Shown piece after piece: positions 36,259 through 47,295 of a stretch of 64,000 bases of DNA. A model generated the notes under the pieces. That model searched no databases and was not told the origin of the DNA. It saw only the letters and a program-made list of their open reading frames with translations. The stretch is taken from assembly GCF_014898815.1 (NCBI RefSeq), contig NW_026515497.1, forward strand, positions 620,001 through 684,000, written 5' to 3'. This DNA is from Panonychus citri (taxonomy: Eukaryota; Arthropoda; Arachnida; Trombidiformes; Tetranychidae). Numbering within the stretch: position 1 is the stretch's first letter; every line of letters starts with the position of its first letter. The translations under genes and the position numbers were made by a program.

Positions 36259-37944
36259 ATGATTTGGTCAACTTTCAATGGTCACCAATATATTTTGGCT
36301 CTTGTGCTATTTATTTCCTGTGAATTTACCTCATCTCACTGTGGATACACTGGTAGATATGAAAGACGACGAACATCAATCAACAATGACCCTTTAACTG
36401 GACGATCAAGTCGAAGTGATAATAGCAATAGTAACAAATTTTCACTCTCTCCAAATTTTGCAACAGATAATAATAACAATAACAACAACAAAAATAATGA
36501 TGATAAAGATGATAGTCAAACAATTAATCGACCATCAAGTCATGTTATCACTTCTTCAAGATTCACCGAAAGTTTATCATTAACTTCTGCTTCAGTTTCC
36601 CTCGCATCACCTTCATCATCCTCATCCTCTTCATTATCTTCATTATCTTCTTCACAATTACCTGATGCACCCTTATCTCCATCTCCATCATCATCATCAT
36701 CTGATTCACCTTTATCATCTTCAATCTCTCCTGAAAACATTGAACCTCAACTTCCTCCTTCTCCATCACCTCCCAAATTTCCTGGAGTAAGTGAAGGAAT
36801 TATATCTCGAGATATGTTGAACATTGTCACATCGAACAATATTTTCGGCTTTAAATTGTTCAAAGCATTGAACAAATTCCATGGAAATGAGAACATATTC
36901 ATCTCACCTTTATCACTTTTCTCAACTTTAGTGACAGTTTACGCTGGTTCATCTTCGTCAACAGAAGATGAGATGATTTCTCTTCTTCAATTGAAAACCA
37001 TGACCGAAAATCAGATACAAACAGCATTTCGAGATGTTCTACATACCCTTTTATACGATATTGGTAAAAAGAATAACCTTAAATTACTTAACGGTATTTT
37101 CATCGACAAAGAGTTGAACGTTTCCTCTGCCTACGTTGATAAGGTTCGAATCTATTACAATGCTTGCGTTGAAAAGGTCGGATTTACCACCGAACCCGCG
37201 TACGTAACCTCTTGGGCAAACGATTTCGTCTCTTGGTGGACCCATGGATTGATTCCTTCCCTATTAGATTCAACCTTAGATCCATTAACTCGACTTCTTC
37301 TAATCAATGTGATCTATTTTAAAGGTGCCTGGGCCGAACCATTTAATCCTACCCTCACCAGTGAGCAAAACTCATTCCACAATTTTGATGGGTCAACTTC
37401 AAAAGTTCCCTTGATGAGGTCAACATCGACCATCAATTATCACTGTGATCACAATCAAGTTAAAGCCTGTTTTATTGAGAAATTATATTCCACTGGATCA
37501 TTGAGTTTCCTTGCAATTACTCCGACCAATGGAACTGATTTATCTCACATTGAATCTATTCTTGGAACTCAAACCATGACTGAAATGTTGGGTCAACTTC
37601 AAGATGCAACCGTCGAACTTGGTTTACCTCGATTCTCTGTTTCCGGTTCCTATGATTTACTTAAACCTCTCGAATATCTTGGAATGAAGGCCGCATTTTC
37701 ACCCAAAAAAGCCGATCTCTCGAAAATGGGTAACTCGAAGGAGCTTTTCGTCAAAGAGGCTAAACACAAAACGGTTCTTCAGGTCACCGAGGAGGGAACT
37801 CTTGCCGCTGGAGCTACAGTTGCCGAAATTGGAACAAGAAAACGATCTCCAAGATTAATTATCGATCGTCCATTCATTTTCCTTATTCGAGATCTTAGAA
37901 CGGAAGCCATTCTTTTCCTTGGAAGGATCAATTCACTTCCATGA
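36259..37944 (+). CDS. Secreted serpin with long Ser-rich N-terminal extension and Arg-Lys-Arg reactive loop
   Basis: A single exon of 561 codons. A signal peptide (hydrophobic ILALVLFISC) is followed by about 150 residues of Ser/Asn/Pro-rich, probably disordered sequence. The serpin fold starts near residue 188 (NNIFGFKLFKALNK, NIFISPLSLFSTLVTVYAGS). It includes the breach/shutter motif LLINVIYFKGAWAEPF and the C-terminal DRPFIFLIRD...ILFLGRI. The hinge EEGTLAAGATVAE (511-523) fits an inhibitory serpin, although Leu at P13 is unusual. Counting from P15 Gly513, P1 is Arg527 in the string TRKRS, and the spacing to DRPF is canonical. That predicts inhibition of a trypsin-like or furin-like protease. 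The target is an inference. The long N-terminal extension is uncommon among serpins. Confidence 0.95.
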   Translation: MIWSTFNGHQYILALVLFISCEFTSSHCGYTGRYERRRTSINNDPLTGRSSRSDNSNSNKFSLSPNFATDNNNNNNNKNNDDKDDSQTINRPSSHVITSSRFTESLSLTSASVSLASPSSSSSSSLSSLSSSQLPDAPLSPSPSSSSSDSPLSSSISPENIEPQLPPSPSPPKFPGVSEGIISRDMLNIVTSNNIFGFKLFKALNKFHGNENIFISPLSLFSTLVTVYAGSSSSTEDEMISLLQLKTMTENQIQTAFRDVLHTLLYDIGKKNNLKLLNGIFIDKELNVSSAYVDKVRIYYNACVEKVGFTTEPAYVTSWANDFVSWWTHGLIPSLLDSTLDPLTRLLLINVIYFKGAWAEPFNPTLTSEQNSFHNFDGSTSKVPLMRSTSTINYHCDHNQVKACFIEKLYSTGSLSFLAITPTNGTDLSHIESILGTQTMTEMLGQLQDATVELGLPRFSVSGSYDLLKPLEYLGMKAAFSPKKADLSKMGNSKELFVKEAKHKTVLQVTEEGTLAAGATVAEIGTRKRSPRLIIDRPFIFLIRDLRTEAILFLGRINSLP

Positions 37945-38452
37945 ATAAATAAATGAAGAAAATTAATTGATACCAACAATTAAGGTACAATCGATAATCC
38001 TTTCCAATTGATTAACAAATATCAATCAAATCGAATCAAATTATTTCTATCTATTCGAAAATCTATTTTCTATTTTCGCTATACCTGGTGTACTTTATTT
38101 CTTTAATCAAGTGTCATTGTTACTCTCAACTTAACAATTAACATTAATAATAGATGATAAACCGATAGCTAATTATCGTAATTTAAAATTGATTTATTAA
38201 TATTTTCCTGTTTGTTTACTATCAACTTGATTGTAGTTCGGGAGTTGAAATTAGATCATCTAATTTAGATGATCATTATTTCATTCAGTTGGTGTCAAAT
38301 TTTTTCATCCAAGAGTTTTAATTGTCTCATTGGATTCAGAATATGATTAGATTGATGATCAAATAATCAAAATTGATTGAACTTCAACTCATTTCCCTCG
38401 AAAAGAAAACTTTAAATTAATATTAACATTGAATTTGAAGCATCTTGATCAG

Positions 38453-38540
38453 CCTCCACTTGCTGGTCAGTCGGTTAGACGCAGGAAAGGAAACCTGTCG
38501 TGTCCGAGTTCTAACCTGGGTCCAGTCGGATAAGTGGAGG
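38453..38540 (+). mobile_element. tRNA-like segment, probably a SINE head or tRNA pseudogene
   Basis: GGTCAGTCGGTTAGACGC resembles a tRNA A box and GTCCGAGTTCTAACCTGGG a degenerate B box at tRNA spacing. The ends CCTCCACTT and AAGTGGAGG are perfectly complementary over nine bases, like an acceptor stem. The T-arm has a mismatch and no clear anticodon loop exists, so a working tRNA is unlikely. Mildly GC-rich sequence continues to about 38600 and may be the SINE body. Confidence 0.5.
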
Positions 38541-38782
38541 GTGTTGAATAGCCTCTGATTAAGGACCCAAGCTGTCGCTTTGTGTAAGCATTTAATGTTT
38601 CAATAGTTTCTTGCTTTTCAAGTCAACAAATGCTCTTTCACGAAATTTTTTATCTTTATTAGCGGCAATTAAACCGTTCATCACGATTTTATACAAACTC
38701 ATGGCTTCTCGATAACTCCATTGATAATTGTTGGTATCAACACTTGATATACTACTAACAGCCGATTGCCATTTGGCATCTA

Positions 38783-39286
38783 CAGAGTAATTCAGCTACT
38801 TTGCTGGTTTGTTTTTCACGATTAATCAAAAACTACTTGACCGATAGGGTGTATATTTCGTCTATGGAAGTTTGACCGATACTCAATTGTCATATTTCAA
38901 GGTCATAAAGTTTATTCATGAAAGAAAACACTTGAAGGTCATTTGAAGAACTTTTTGAAAACTAGAAATTTTTCCATCCTGGTCGTGAAGTCAAAAAATA
39001 ATATTATTACAAAGCAACGTTAGTAACGCGCTAAGACAAAATCATACCCAGTAAGTGCAGAAATGATAAAACATCACAGGTGTGCTTGAAAAAATTTCTA
39101 GTTTTCAAAAAATTCATCAAATGACCTTCAAGTGTTTTCTTTCATGAATAACCTTTATGACCTTGACCTTGAAATATGACAATTGAGTATCGGTCAAACT
39201 TCTATAGACGAAATATACACCGTATCGGTCAAGTAGTTTTTGAGAAATCGTGAAAAACAAACCAAAAAAGTAGGTGAATTACCCTG
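38783..39286. mobile_element. Palindromic MITE with about 190-bp inverted repeats, Tc1/mariner-like ends
   Basis: Starting at CAGAGTAATTCAGCTACTTT (38783), the left arm runs to about 38975. It returns inverted at about 39085-39286, ending in AATTACCCTG. Match between the arms is high over most of their length. The element is bordered by TA on both sides (38781-38782 and 39287-39288), the target-site duplication of Tc1/mariner elements. No transposase is encoded. About 110 bases of unique DNA form the loop. Confidence 0.8.
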
Positions 39287-39871
39287 TACATTATCTTCGC
39301 CAGAAATTAATTCTAAGATCATATTTAATTGTCTATGATTGTACTCTGGTATGATTAGTACTTTTACGGGTAATTCTACTTCGCCCGAGATTGAGAGACT
39401 GAGAGAGAGAGAGAGAGAGAACAGATAAAGAGATGGAAATATGAAATAATAAAGAATCAAGAATCAATTAAATTGTAATGATAATTTTTATTGTTTGATT
39501 TTAAAATCTTGATTTGATTTGAAGACAAGAAAAAAATTGAAAATCTACAAACTTAATATAATTAACATGGTAATTATTGTAAGTGTAAACTTTTCATTTA
39601 ATTACAATGGCCAATTAATAATAGATTATTAATCGATAATTGTCAACATTTCAAATTGATTGATTTTGTTGTTTTGTTTACTTTCAACTTGATTGTTGAT
39701 TGTAAGATTAAATTAATTGAATATTATTTTATTTGGTAAACCAAATCAAATAAATTCACTTGGAGTAAAAATTTTCTTTGTGTATATTGATTGATTTGAT
39801 TGTGTCTTCTTGAGTGTATTTGTGAGTTGGAGATGATTAAGAATGATAATTAATGATGATTAGTGATTAAA

Positions 39872-42800
39872 TCATTTTCTAAAATCAAAATCTAATCCAG
39901 AGTAACCATGAGCTTCGGGTTTACCCCAATGGTCATTGTGCTTCTTTCCGTAATGATGATGCTCTTCGGAGTGTGAGTGTTTATGATGTTCCTCAAGCTA
40001 ATTAGTTGATCATAAAGAAGAAGAAAAAATCACAATTAAAGTCAACAAAACAATTAGAATGTTAATTGTCGCAATTACCTTATGTTTTCCATGGTGATTG
40101 TGTTTATGATTATGCTTGTGGTCATCGTTATGGTGATGATCATGTTTATCGTGGTGCTTATGAGATTCATGGTGATCATCATGATGTTGATGCTGATTAA
40201 ATAGAGGAAATTGAGTTACAATTAGCCGGTGAAAATGATGATTGTGTAATTTTCTCACAATTTAAATAATTTAAACGGTAAATGATTCGTTAATTGTGAG
40301 AATTAAACAAATGATAGAACGAAAAAATATCCGATTAATTAATTCACTTACATCTTCCTTTTCCTTGTGGTGATGTTTATGTTTATGTTTGTGATCATGA
40401 TTCTGAAAAATACAAATGATTAACAATTAGAAATAATAATCAACAATTAACTGTCATCATTTCAATTAAATAAAAAAAATCTACACCCAATTGATTTGAT
40501 TCTGATTGTTATACTTTCATTTAGTGATCAACAAGTTAACAATCAAGAAAGTAAAAAGTGATCAATAACCTGTTAATTAACTGTCACTTGATGGATTAAT
40601 TGTTATTCTGTTGATTATAATGTTCACAATTAAAGTTACAATCCAAATAAAGTGAACAATTGCCTTTCAATTAACTTTTCCATCCCCTCTCCATCCTTGT
40701 AATCAAATCTGACAATTAATACTCGGTTTTCAACCTTGTTAATTAAATTACAATTAATACACTAATACAATAGTTAATTAGTTCTTATTGATTATTAGTA
40801 AGTATTAATTGTCATTCACAATTAAAAGTTGATAAAGTTTCAAGACAAATATGAACAAAAATTAAAGCAAATTTATTAATCCAATTTGTTCAATTGTTAA
40901 TTGTGACTCTGATTTGATGATTTGATTATTGATTAAAATTTTGATCAATTTCCGGATAACATTGATTTAAATTGGTCGTTGAAAAAAATCAACTAATCAA
41001 ATTAGGTCAAAACCATAAAGGTTAATTGTAAATTCAATCCCAGTGATTAGATATTAACCCGGAACGTTAAAATCTTGTCAAATGTCAATGATCACAATTA
41101 AATCAATTACAATTTAAAAGTTATTAACAATAATTTAAGTTTCATTGGTAAATCAAGTTATTAGATTTAAATTGGTTACAACAATTAACGACCAATTTTG
41201 TAGTTGTTTTCGTCAATAATAAAATTATCACCGTTGATCCAGTTTGTAATATTATCTAATAATTTAGTTAATTGTTAAAATGATTAAGATTGACCTGTTA
41301 ATTGCAATGTACTTGTTTCGTGGTTCAATGATCAATGAAATCTTGATTTCTAATCATAATCACTAATCAACTATATTAAATTATCCGTTTGTATATAATA
41401 TTTTTAATCATATTTGTAGTAAGTGTTAACAGTTAATAACAACAATTAACTTTTCCCTGATCACAATCAAAAATAATAATTAATCTTCACAATCAATTGG
41501 ATTAACAGTTTCAATAGATTTATATAAAATTTGTTAATTATCTTGATTGTTATCATTTTTATTTATATAAACGACAATTGAATGACATTGAAAGTAAATC
41601 AATTGATGAAATTAATTAAATCATTTAAACAATTAACTTGATTTTAATCATTTTGTTATAATTTTTACCTTAAAAGATTGAAAAAAATTGCAAATTGATT
41701 AGTTGATTGTTTGAATGGTTAAAAGTCACAAATAATAAAATTAACTATTAATACAAATGACAATTTGGTTGATCATAAACCATTAAGATTAACTAATCAA
41801 CAAAAATAACCGTTGATTACAGTTGATTGATTGTTTTAATTGTAGTTATGATGATCAACAATTAAAGATACATTTTTAATCCTTAATTGAACTTTTAATT
41901 ATTTCATTTCGTTTTCCTTTCACCTTAATTGTTAAACTTTCATTGTTTTTCTTTAATTATTGATTACAAATTAAAAAGTTAATTATAATTGATTATACAC
42001 TTGACACAAAACTAATCAACTAATTTGTCTTCCCAGTGAAAGTGATTAGATTAACATGATTACAATTTTCCTGGATAATTTAATTGTTGTTGTTTGTTTT
42101 TCGTTCTCGTTTTATACTCACACTCACAAACCAAACAGTTTAAACAATTAATCGTAACAATTTAATTTAGATGGTCAGAAATCAACTGATTATCTTGATA
42201 ACCATGGGAAAAAAACAGTGAAGGTCAAATCGGAATGGTCATCATTTTAATCAAAGATGGACATAGGTCACGAGAATCAGTGATAAAATAATCTCACAAT
42301 CAAGTAAACAACAATTAACATTTACAACAACAATCAATTTAAATTTTTCTCATCAAGTTCAAATCGTTACCTTTAAGAAAATCAAAATAACAAAAGTTTT
42401 CGTCTTAATTGTTAATCATGATGATAACAATCAAATGGCTTGAAGGTAACAAACAGAAAACAGTTAATTATGATTAAATTCATTCATCAAAATAATAGTC
42501 ACAATCAAACAATTTAAATTTCATTGATATTTGAGGTGTTAATTGTTGTCCTTTCTATTGTTGTTAATTATTACGATTCACACTTAATTCATCATTACGA
42601 TTTGAATCAGAATCGAGATCAAAGTGAACATTGATTGAAAGATAATCTTTTGATTTAGTAACAATTATCATCTAAATAGCTTAATTAGAATCATTGATCA
42701 AATTTTCCAATTCCTTTTAGCAATTAGAAGAACGATTAAGTTTCACAATCTAAATTAATCCATAAATTAACTGGAATTAGATTCAATTAGATTAATAATA

Positions 42801-43273
42801 TAAATGAAAATCGTTCATTGAACTAATGAGAAGGAAAAAGTTTCCAATCGAATCAAATTTTCACTCCTAATCTTTATCATGAGAATCTTGCTAATTATTA
42901 TCATTAATTTGATAATAATCTCAATCAATCGGAAGTAAGCAACTACTCAATTAGCTTATAATCTTAATTAACTTAATTATTTGAAAGAATCACAAGCTAA
43001 ATCAAATGGAATCACAATAATTAAGCTTCTCATCTGAATCTTTGGTTATTGAAAGTAAACAGAATCAATAATTTTCAGAACTTTAATATTATATGATATA
43101 AATTTCAATTCAATTCTTACCTCATGATGGTCATTTTTATCATCATGATCATGCCAGTGGTCATGGTGATGTTCATGTTCATGCTCTTGCCAACCATGGT
43201 GATGATGATGATCACTTGAAACTACAACAATTAACACTGAAAGTGTAACGAAAATAATAAAATAAGAATTCAT
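39872..43273 (-). CDS. Secreted histidine/aspartate-rich protein
   Basis: Four exons: 43121-43273, 40352-40402, 40079-40192 and 39872-39997 (stop). All three introns are in phase 0, and together the exons encode 147 residues. A signal peptide (YFIIFVTLSVLIVVVSS) is followed by almost pure His, Asp, Glu and Lys sequence: DHHHHHGWQEHEHEHHHDHW, HKHKHKHHHKEKED, HNDDHKHNHKHNHHGKHK. The end GYSGLDFDFRK is the only ordinary-looking part. There are no cysteines. Such composition suggests binding of zinc, copper or another divalent metal outside the cell. I know no named family with this exact pattern. Possible roles include metal handling, cuticle or secretion hardening, or defence, and none is shown by the sequence. 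The repeated phase-0 exon structure suggests growth by exon duplication. A strong TATA box lies upstream. Confidence 0.8.
40403..43120. other. Intron 1 of the histidine-rich gene, no gene found
   Basis: A 2.7-kb AT-rich intron saturated with ACAATTAA/TTAATTGT words. I see no open frame or repeat element. Confidence 0.6.
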
Positions 43274-43348
43274 TTTTTTTTCTTCTTCTTCGTTGATTAA
43301 CTAATCGAAACTGTCAAACTGTTTGTAAACTTTGAAATTGATTTACAC

Positions 43349-43358
43349 TTATATATAA
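43349..43358 (-). promoter_or_regulatory. TATA box of the histidine-rich gene
   Basis: On the minus strand TTATATATAAG lies about 75-85 bases upstream of the start codon, the expected place for a short leader. Confidence 0.55.
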
Positions 43359-43749
43359 CCAAGAATTTAAATTGTTAGCAAATAGAGATAATCATCATTG
43401 AGATAGTTTTCAAACAATTAGAAACATCAACCAACCATAGCTCCCCATCAGAGCTTAATTGCTTGATTAGCATCGTTACTATTTAACGAACGTTATTAAC
43501 TGTTGATTATTAGTCTGACTCTCGATCTCTCTCTCTCTTTCTTACTGGAAAATGTTACTAATTTGATTATCTGTTGATTAGGAAGTAATTTTGTTCAATT
43601 GACAAAATTAAGTCGATTTGATTGTTTCGGTTTAGGTTAAAATCGAAAGTCAATCAACTAAATTGTTAATTGTGTCTCTCTATCGCTCTACCTATTTACC
43701 TATTGTCCACAATTCATTGAATCCTAAATACGCTAATAAAAAATTAAAT

Positions 43750-43751
<2 letters not shown>

Positions 43752-43792
<41 letters not shown>
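43752..43792. repeat. (CT)20 microsatellite
   Basis: Uninterrupted CT dinucleotides in the intergenic interval. Confidence 0.97.
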
Positions 43793-43795
<3 letters not shown>

Positions 43796-44452
43796 TTAGG
43801 TACTAAAATTAATTAATTGTTAACAATTCTAATGATAGAGGTTCGTTTTTCTCTGAGTAATTAGAATAGTTTAAATTTCAATTGATTTGATTCAAATTTC
43901 ATGGTCTATTAGTGAGACTTCAAGAGTGATTTAATTGTACCGATTATTGTTTTCCCATCAATCAGGGTCATTAATTAATTTTAATTTGATTAGATTTATA
44001 TGCGTATTCATGTTTAGATTAGTAAATTGTGTAAGGTTAATGGTGAATTACCAGATGATTAGTGTCATCAATCAGTCTTGAGACTCTAATTTGAATATAG
44101 AACAACAGTAATTACTATTGTTAATTAATCACCAACTTTAATCAAGTTTGATTATTGTTATGATGTTATCATGATGATCTTGAAGTTTAATTGTTAAAGC
44201 GAGTTTTTGTAACGATTGAACTTAAAAAGTTTTTTAAATTTTAAAAATATGGAAAATTTCAACTTAATCTCATAAATGATTCAGTTTCATTGGATAAGTT
44301 GAATTAATCCACTTAATCCATTGAAGGTAATAATCTAATATACAATTTACGATAACTGTGATTATCGAATTAGTAAATTCAGAAGGTGTGGATTGAAACT
44401 GGATCATTAGAAAGTGAGACAATCAGCTGAGAGAAGTGAAAGTGAGTGAGTG

Positions 44453-44455
<3 letters not shown>

Positions 44456-44504
<49 letters not shown>
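44456..44504. repeat. (AG)24 microsatellite
   Basis: Uninterrupted AG dinucleotides about 400 bases upstream of the 44.9-kb gene. Confidence 0.97.
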
Positions 44505-44506
<2 letters not shown>

Positions 44507-44902
44507 GAAGTTCTGGTGAGAGTTCAGGTGAGCGTTTGTTTATCTTCTTGTGATCATGTGAAAGTGAATTAACGGACAGTTTAACCGATTGTCCAGTTTC
44601 GTTTAACTGACCAAATCAGTTAACAATTAAATCATTCGTCATGTTAATTATTGGATAAATCAGATTAATCCCGAGTATATTGGATTCTTTCTGATAAAAT
44701 ACAACAAATATCTCACCTAAAAATTGATAAATTTTCTTAATCAGTGATAAAATATTCTCATCTCAATCTTTTATTGACCAATCAACTGACCATATCTCAC
44801 CAATAACAAACCAATTCCTGTGTAATGTGATTTTTGTTAACATTTTTCATCAGAAAAGCAAAACCAAACATTCTGAACATTTAAGTTTACAGTTATTACC
44901 AT

Positions 44903-45388
44903 ATGATGGTCAAGTGTGATTTAATTGCTTTTATATTGTTTCTGATTAATTTAAATTTTGTTCTGTTGGGACGTGTTCGCGTTAAAATTTATGACCATCG
45001 AGCGGAACATGATCCAAATTCCTTATACGGAACTGGACCTTGGAAATACAAAGGCTACGGGTACGGAATTGAATATCAATACGAGCCCGATGGTTCCTAT
45101 GGTCGGGAAAAAGGTTATGGCTTCATGAAAGCTTTCGGTGTTGATTTTTGTCGTCACTCGAAAAGTTCATTGTGTCGGAAATCATCACCTTTATCCATGT
45201 CATCCTCATCATCATCCAATGAAGATGAGGAAGATGATAAATCTTTTTTCAAAGAGATGATCAATCCTGGTGAACCCTATTGGGGTCATCCTTCAGGTGA
45301 TGTCCTTCGAGATAATTTGTCAACGTTACAAAGTCAATCTAATAAAGTTGTTGGTTCATGGAAACCTAATTGGATTCGTCATGATTAA
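44903..45388 (+). CDS. Small secreted protein, family not recognised
   Basis: A single exon of 161 codons. The start MMVKCDLIAFILFLINLNFV is a signal peptide. The mature part begins with basic and tyrosine/glycine-rich sequence (YGTGPWKYKGYGYGIEYQYE, GSYGREKGYGFMKAFGVDFC), has two cysteines about ten residues apart (FCRHSKSSLCRK), then a run of serines and an acidic patch. It ends in a Trp/Pro-containing tail (GEPYWGHPSGD, WKPNWIRHD). The repeated GYG/YEY pattern resembles extracellular or cuticle-associated proteins, but I cannot name a family. Codon use looks normal for this window. The gene is probably real because of the signal peptide and the sustained composition. Confidence 0.65.
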   Translation: MMVKCDLIAFILFLINLNFVLLGRVRVKIYDHRAEHDPNSLYGTGPWKYKGYGYGIEYQYEPDGSYGREKGYGFMKAFGVDFCRHSKSSLCRKSSPLSMSSSSSSNEDEEDDKSFFKEMINPGEPYWGHPSGDVLRDNLSTLQSQSNKVVGSWKPNWIRHD

Positions 45389-46422
45389 CAACAATTAAAC
45401 ACTATTTAATTATGTTCCTGTTTAATGATAATCAATAACACAAAAAAAAACTTTTACCTTCTTTTCCTGTTGATAATCATAATCATTGTCAAAAGTTAAT
45501 TCAAGTACAATTTATTAATCGAAATGTATATTATATGTAATAGACAATTTTTCTTGATTGTAATTAAATTTCTTTCTATTACATTATTATTATTGAAGAA
45601 GAGTTTTTAATTGTATCAATGTGATAGTTAATTGTAATCGTTTCCAATTGATTTTCGTAAGTTTAGTTGAGAGATTAAATTGATCTGAATGAAATTTTAT
45701 TCGCAACGATTACAATTTACTAATTCTCTCATCTAATCTTGCTATTTATTATTATTCGTTGATAAATTAAAGAGATAATTTTGAAAAGTTAGAGAAAAAA
45801 AAAATACGATGATGATAAATATCTTGCAGTTACTTGAGGACAAATAACGGGATCGGGTGTAAAGAAAGAGGCCAAGGTCAAGCAAGAGAAACAAGATGTT
45901 TATCTTGGATGATAGATTCTAACATCTGATCATCATCCAATTTAAGGAAGAAGATGATAACCAATATGATGATGCAAGAGGAAGACAAGTAGTAGGGTCA
46001 AGTAACTGCCCACCAGCAACAGCAGCAACAACAACAACACCAGGAACATACAGGAACTAATAGTTGATCGAGTGATGAAGATGAAGATGATTAAGATGGA
46101 GAAGGGGGAAAACCTATTTTGGTTCCGATTCAATAGTAAGAAAATAAGGTCACCAAATTGACCTGAGGGCTTGTTCTTCATCGGTAAATCAGGGGGAACA
46201 CCAGAAACCAGTATAACGAATGGAAGCAAAAAAAAAGTGGTCATCATGAGAGTGACCAGTTTATAAGGATGAACCCACCGGGGAAATAGATACAAGTTGA
46301 ATTGATTGTGTGTAGACAATGAACAGTTTCAATTAACCCTCAAAACTAACCACTGGTCAAGCTGAACGTTTTTTTGCTTGTTTCATTCTTGTGTATGTTA
46401 AAAGTTGATCATAATCATCATC
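45389..46422. other. Intergenic interval
   Basis: AT-rich DNA. A minus-strand open frame at 45942-46319 begins with hydrophobic sequence and then turns into low-complexity leucine runs made by CAA/CAG repeats, so I do not call it a gene. Confidence 0.5.
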
Positions 46423-47295
46423 ATGACAGTAATTCCAATTCATCTTAGTTATCCAGAGGAAACATTGACTCAAGTACGAAGTAAATTACGTGAAAAATTG
46501 TCCAATCGTTTGACGGAAATTGATGTTAATTTATTAGATCGTCTTATGGTTGATGATCTTTTATTACGTCGATACATTAAACGACGAAATGGTGATATTG
46601 AGACGAGTGTTCCGTTTCTCTGTTCCGTTCTGGAATGGAGGAAACGTATGGGTTTCCCTGAATTAACGGAAACCTCATTTCCTAGTGAATTCTATGAGGT
46701 TGGTGGTATATATAATTATGGTATCGATTCTGAAGGTAACCCGGTTGTTCATATCCGGATTCGTTTATTTCAAAAGATTGAAGGGATTCTCGATATATTG
46801 AAAAAGTTTTCCATCTATCAAATGTATCGAGCCGATGAATTGGCCGCTTCAAAGGGACCAGAATTTGGTTGGGTTTTGGTTTTCGATTGTACCGATGCTT
46901 CAATTGCCAATGCCGACATTGATATGGCCAATTTTGTCTCGTCAACTTTAAGAAACTATTTCCCCTCAGGTCAAAAATATATTCTGGTTCATCGGCTCCC
47001 CTGGTTACTCTCGGCGGTGAAAACTTTGGTCTACACAATGTTACCCGGTTATGTCAAGAAAAAGATTCGTTTCTGTGATGAGAAAACTTTAACTGATCAT
47101 ATCGCAATTAACAATTTACCTGATTACTTGGGTGGACCAGGGACTCCAAGTGATTATCGGTTAATCCCTCAGGGTTTAACCACCACCCGTGAGTTAACAA
47201 TTAAGGGATTACTGCCAATGTCAGATGAACAATTAAGTAAAACTTATCAGTATTATGATAAATTGAAATGCTTTTTATATCCAAACAAAGATTGA
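46423..47295 (+). CDS. CRAL-TRIO (Sec14-like) domain protein, possibly MOSPD2-like
   Basis: A single exon of 290 codons. I chose the ATG at 46423 (ATCATGACAG) because the earlier in-frame codons are non-ATG. The N-terminal helical CRAL-TRIO-N part includes DDLLLRRYIKRRNGDIETS and LEWRKRMGFPELT. The lipid-binding lobe includes GNPVVHIRIRLFQK, WVLVFDCTDASIANADIDM, NYFPSGQKYILVHRLPWLL and VKTLVYTMLPGYVKKKIRF. This domain binds and moves small lipids. The segment LLRRYIKRRNGD and the PWLLSA motif resemble the MOSPD2 N-terminus, but no MSP domain or membrane anchor follows, so this is either a stand-alone family member or a partial homolog. Confidence 0.8.
   Translation: MTVIPIHLSYPEETLTQVRSKLREKLSNRLTEIDVNLLDRLMVDDLLLRRYIKRRNGDIETSVPFLCSVLEWRKRMGFPELTETSFPSEFYEVGGIYNYGIDSEGNPVVHIRIRLFQKIEGILDILKKFSIYQMYRADELAASKGPEFGWVLVFDCTDASIANADIDMANFVSSTLRNYFPSGQKYILVHRLPWLLSAVKTLVYTMLPGYVKKKIRFCDEKTLTDHIAINNLPDYLGGPGTPSDYRLIPQGLTTTRELTIKGLLPMSDEQLSKTYQYYDKLKCFLYPNKD

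Larger units (their letters stand above)
37945..39871. other. Intergenic interval with two mobile-element remnants
   Basis: Between the serpin and the histidine-rich gene. It contains the tRNA-like element at 38453-38540, the palindromic MITE at 38783-39286, and a GA run near 39401-39420. The rest is AT-rich with many TTAATTG words. No gene was found. Confidence 0.7.
43274..44902. other. Head-to-head interval, no gene found
   Basis: Holds the promoters of the histidine-rich gene (minus) and the 44.9-kb gene (plus), and the CT and AG microsatellites. The rest is AT-rich. Confidence 0.6.

Noticed and set aside
45942..46319. Minus-strand open frame with signal-like start
   Set aside because: The long leucine run comes from CAG/CAA repeats on the other strand, and the rest lacks domain character.
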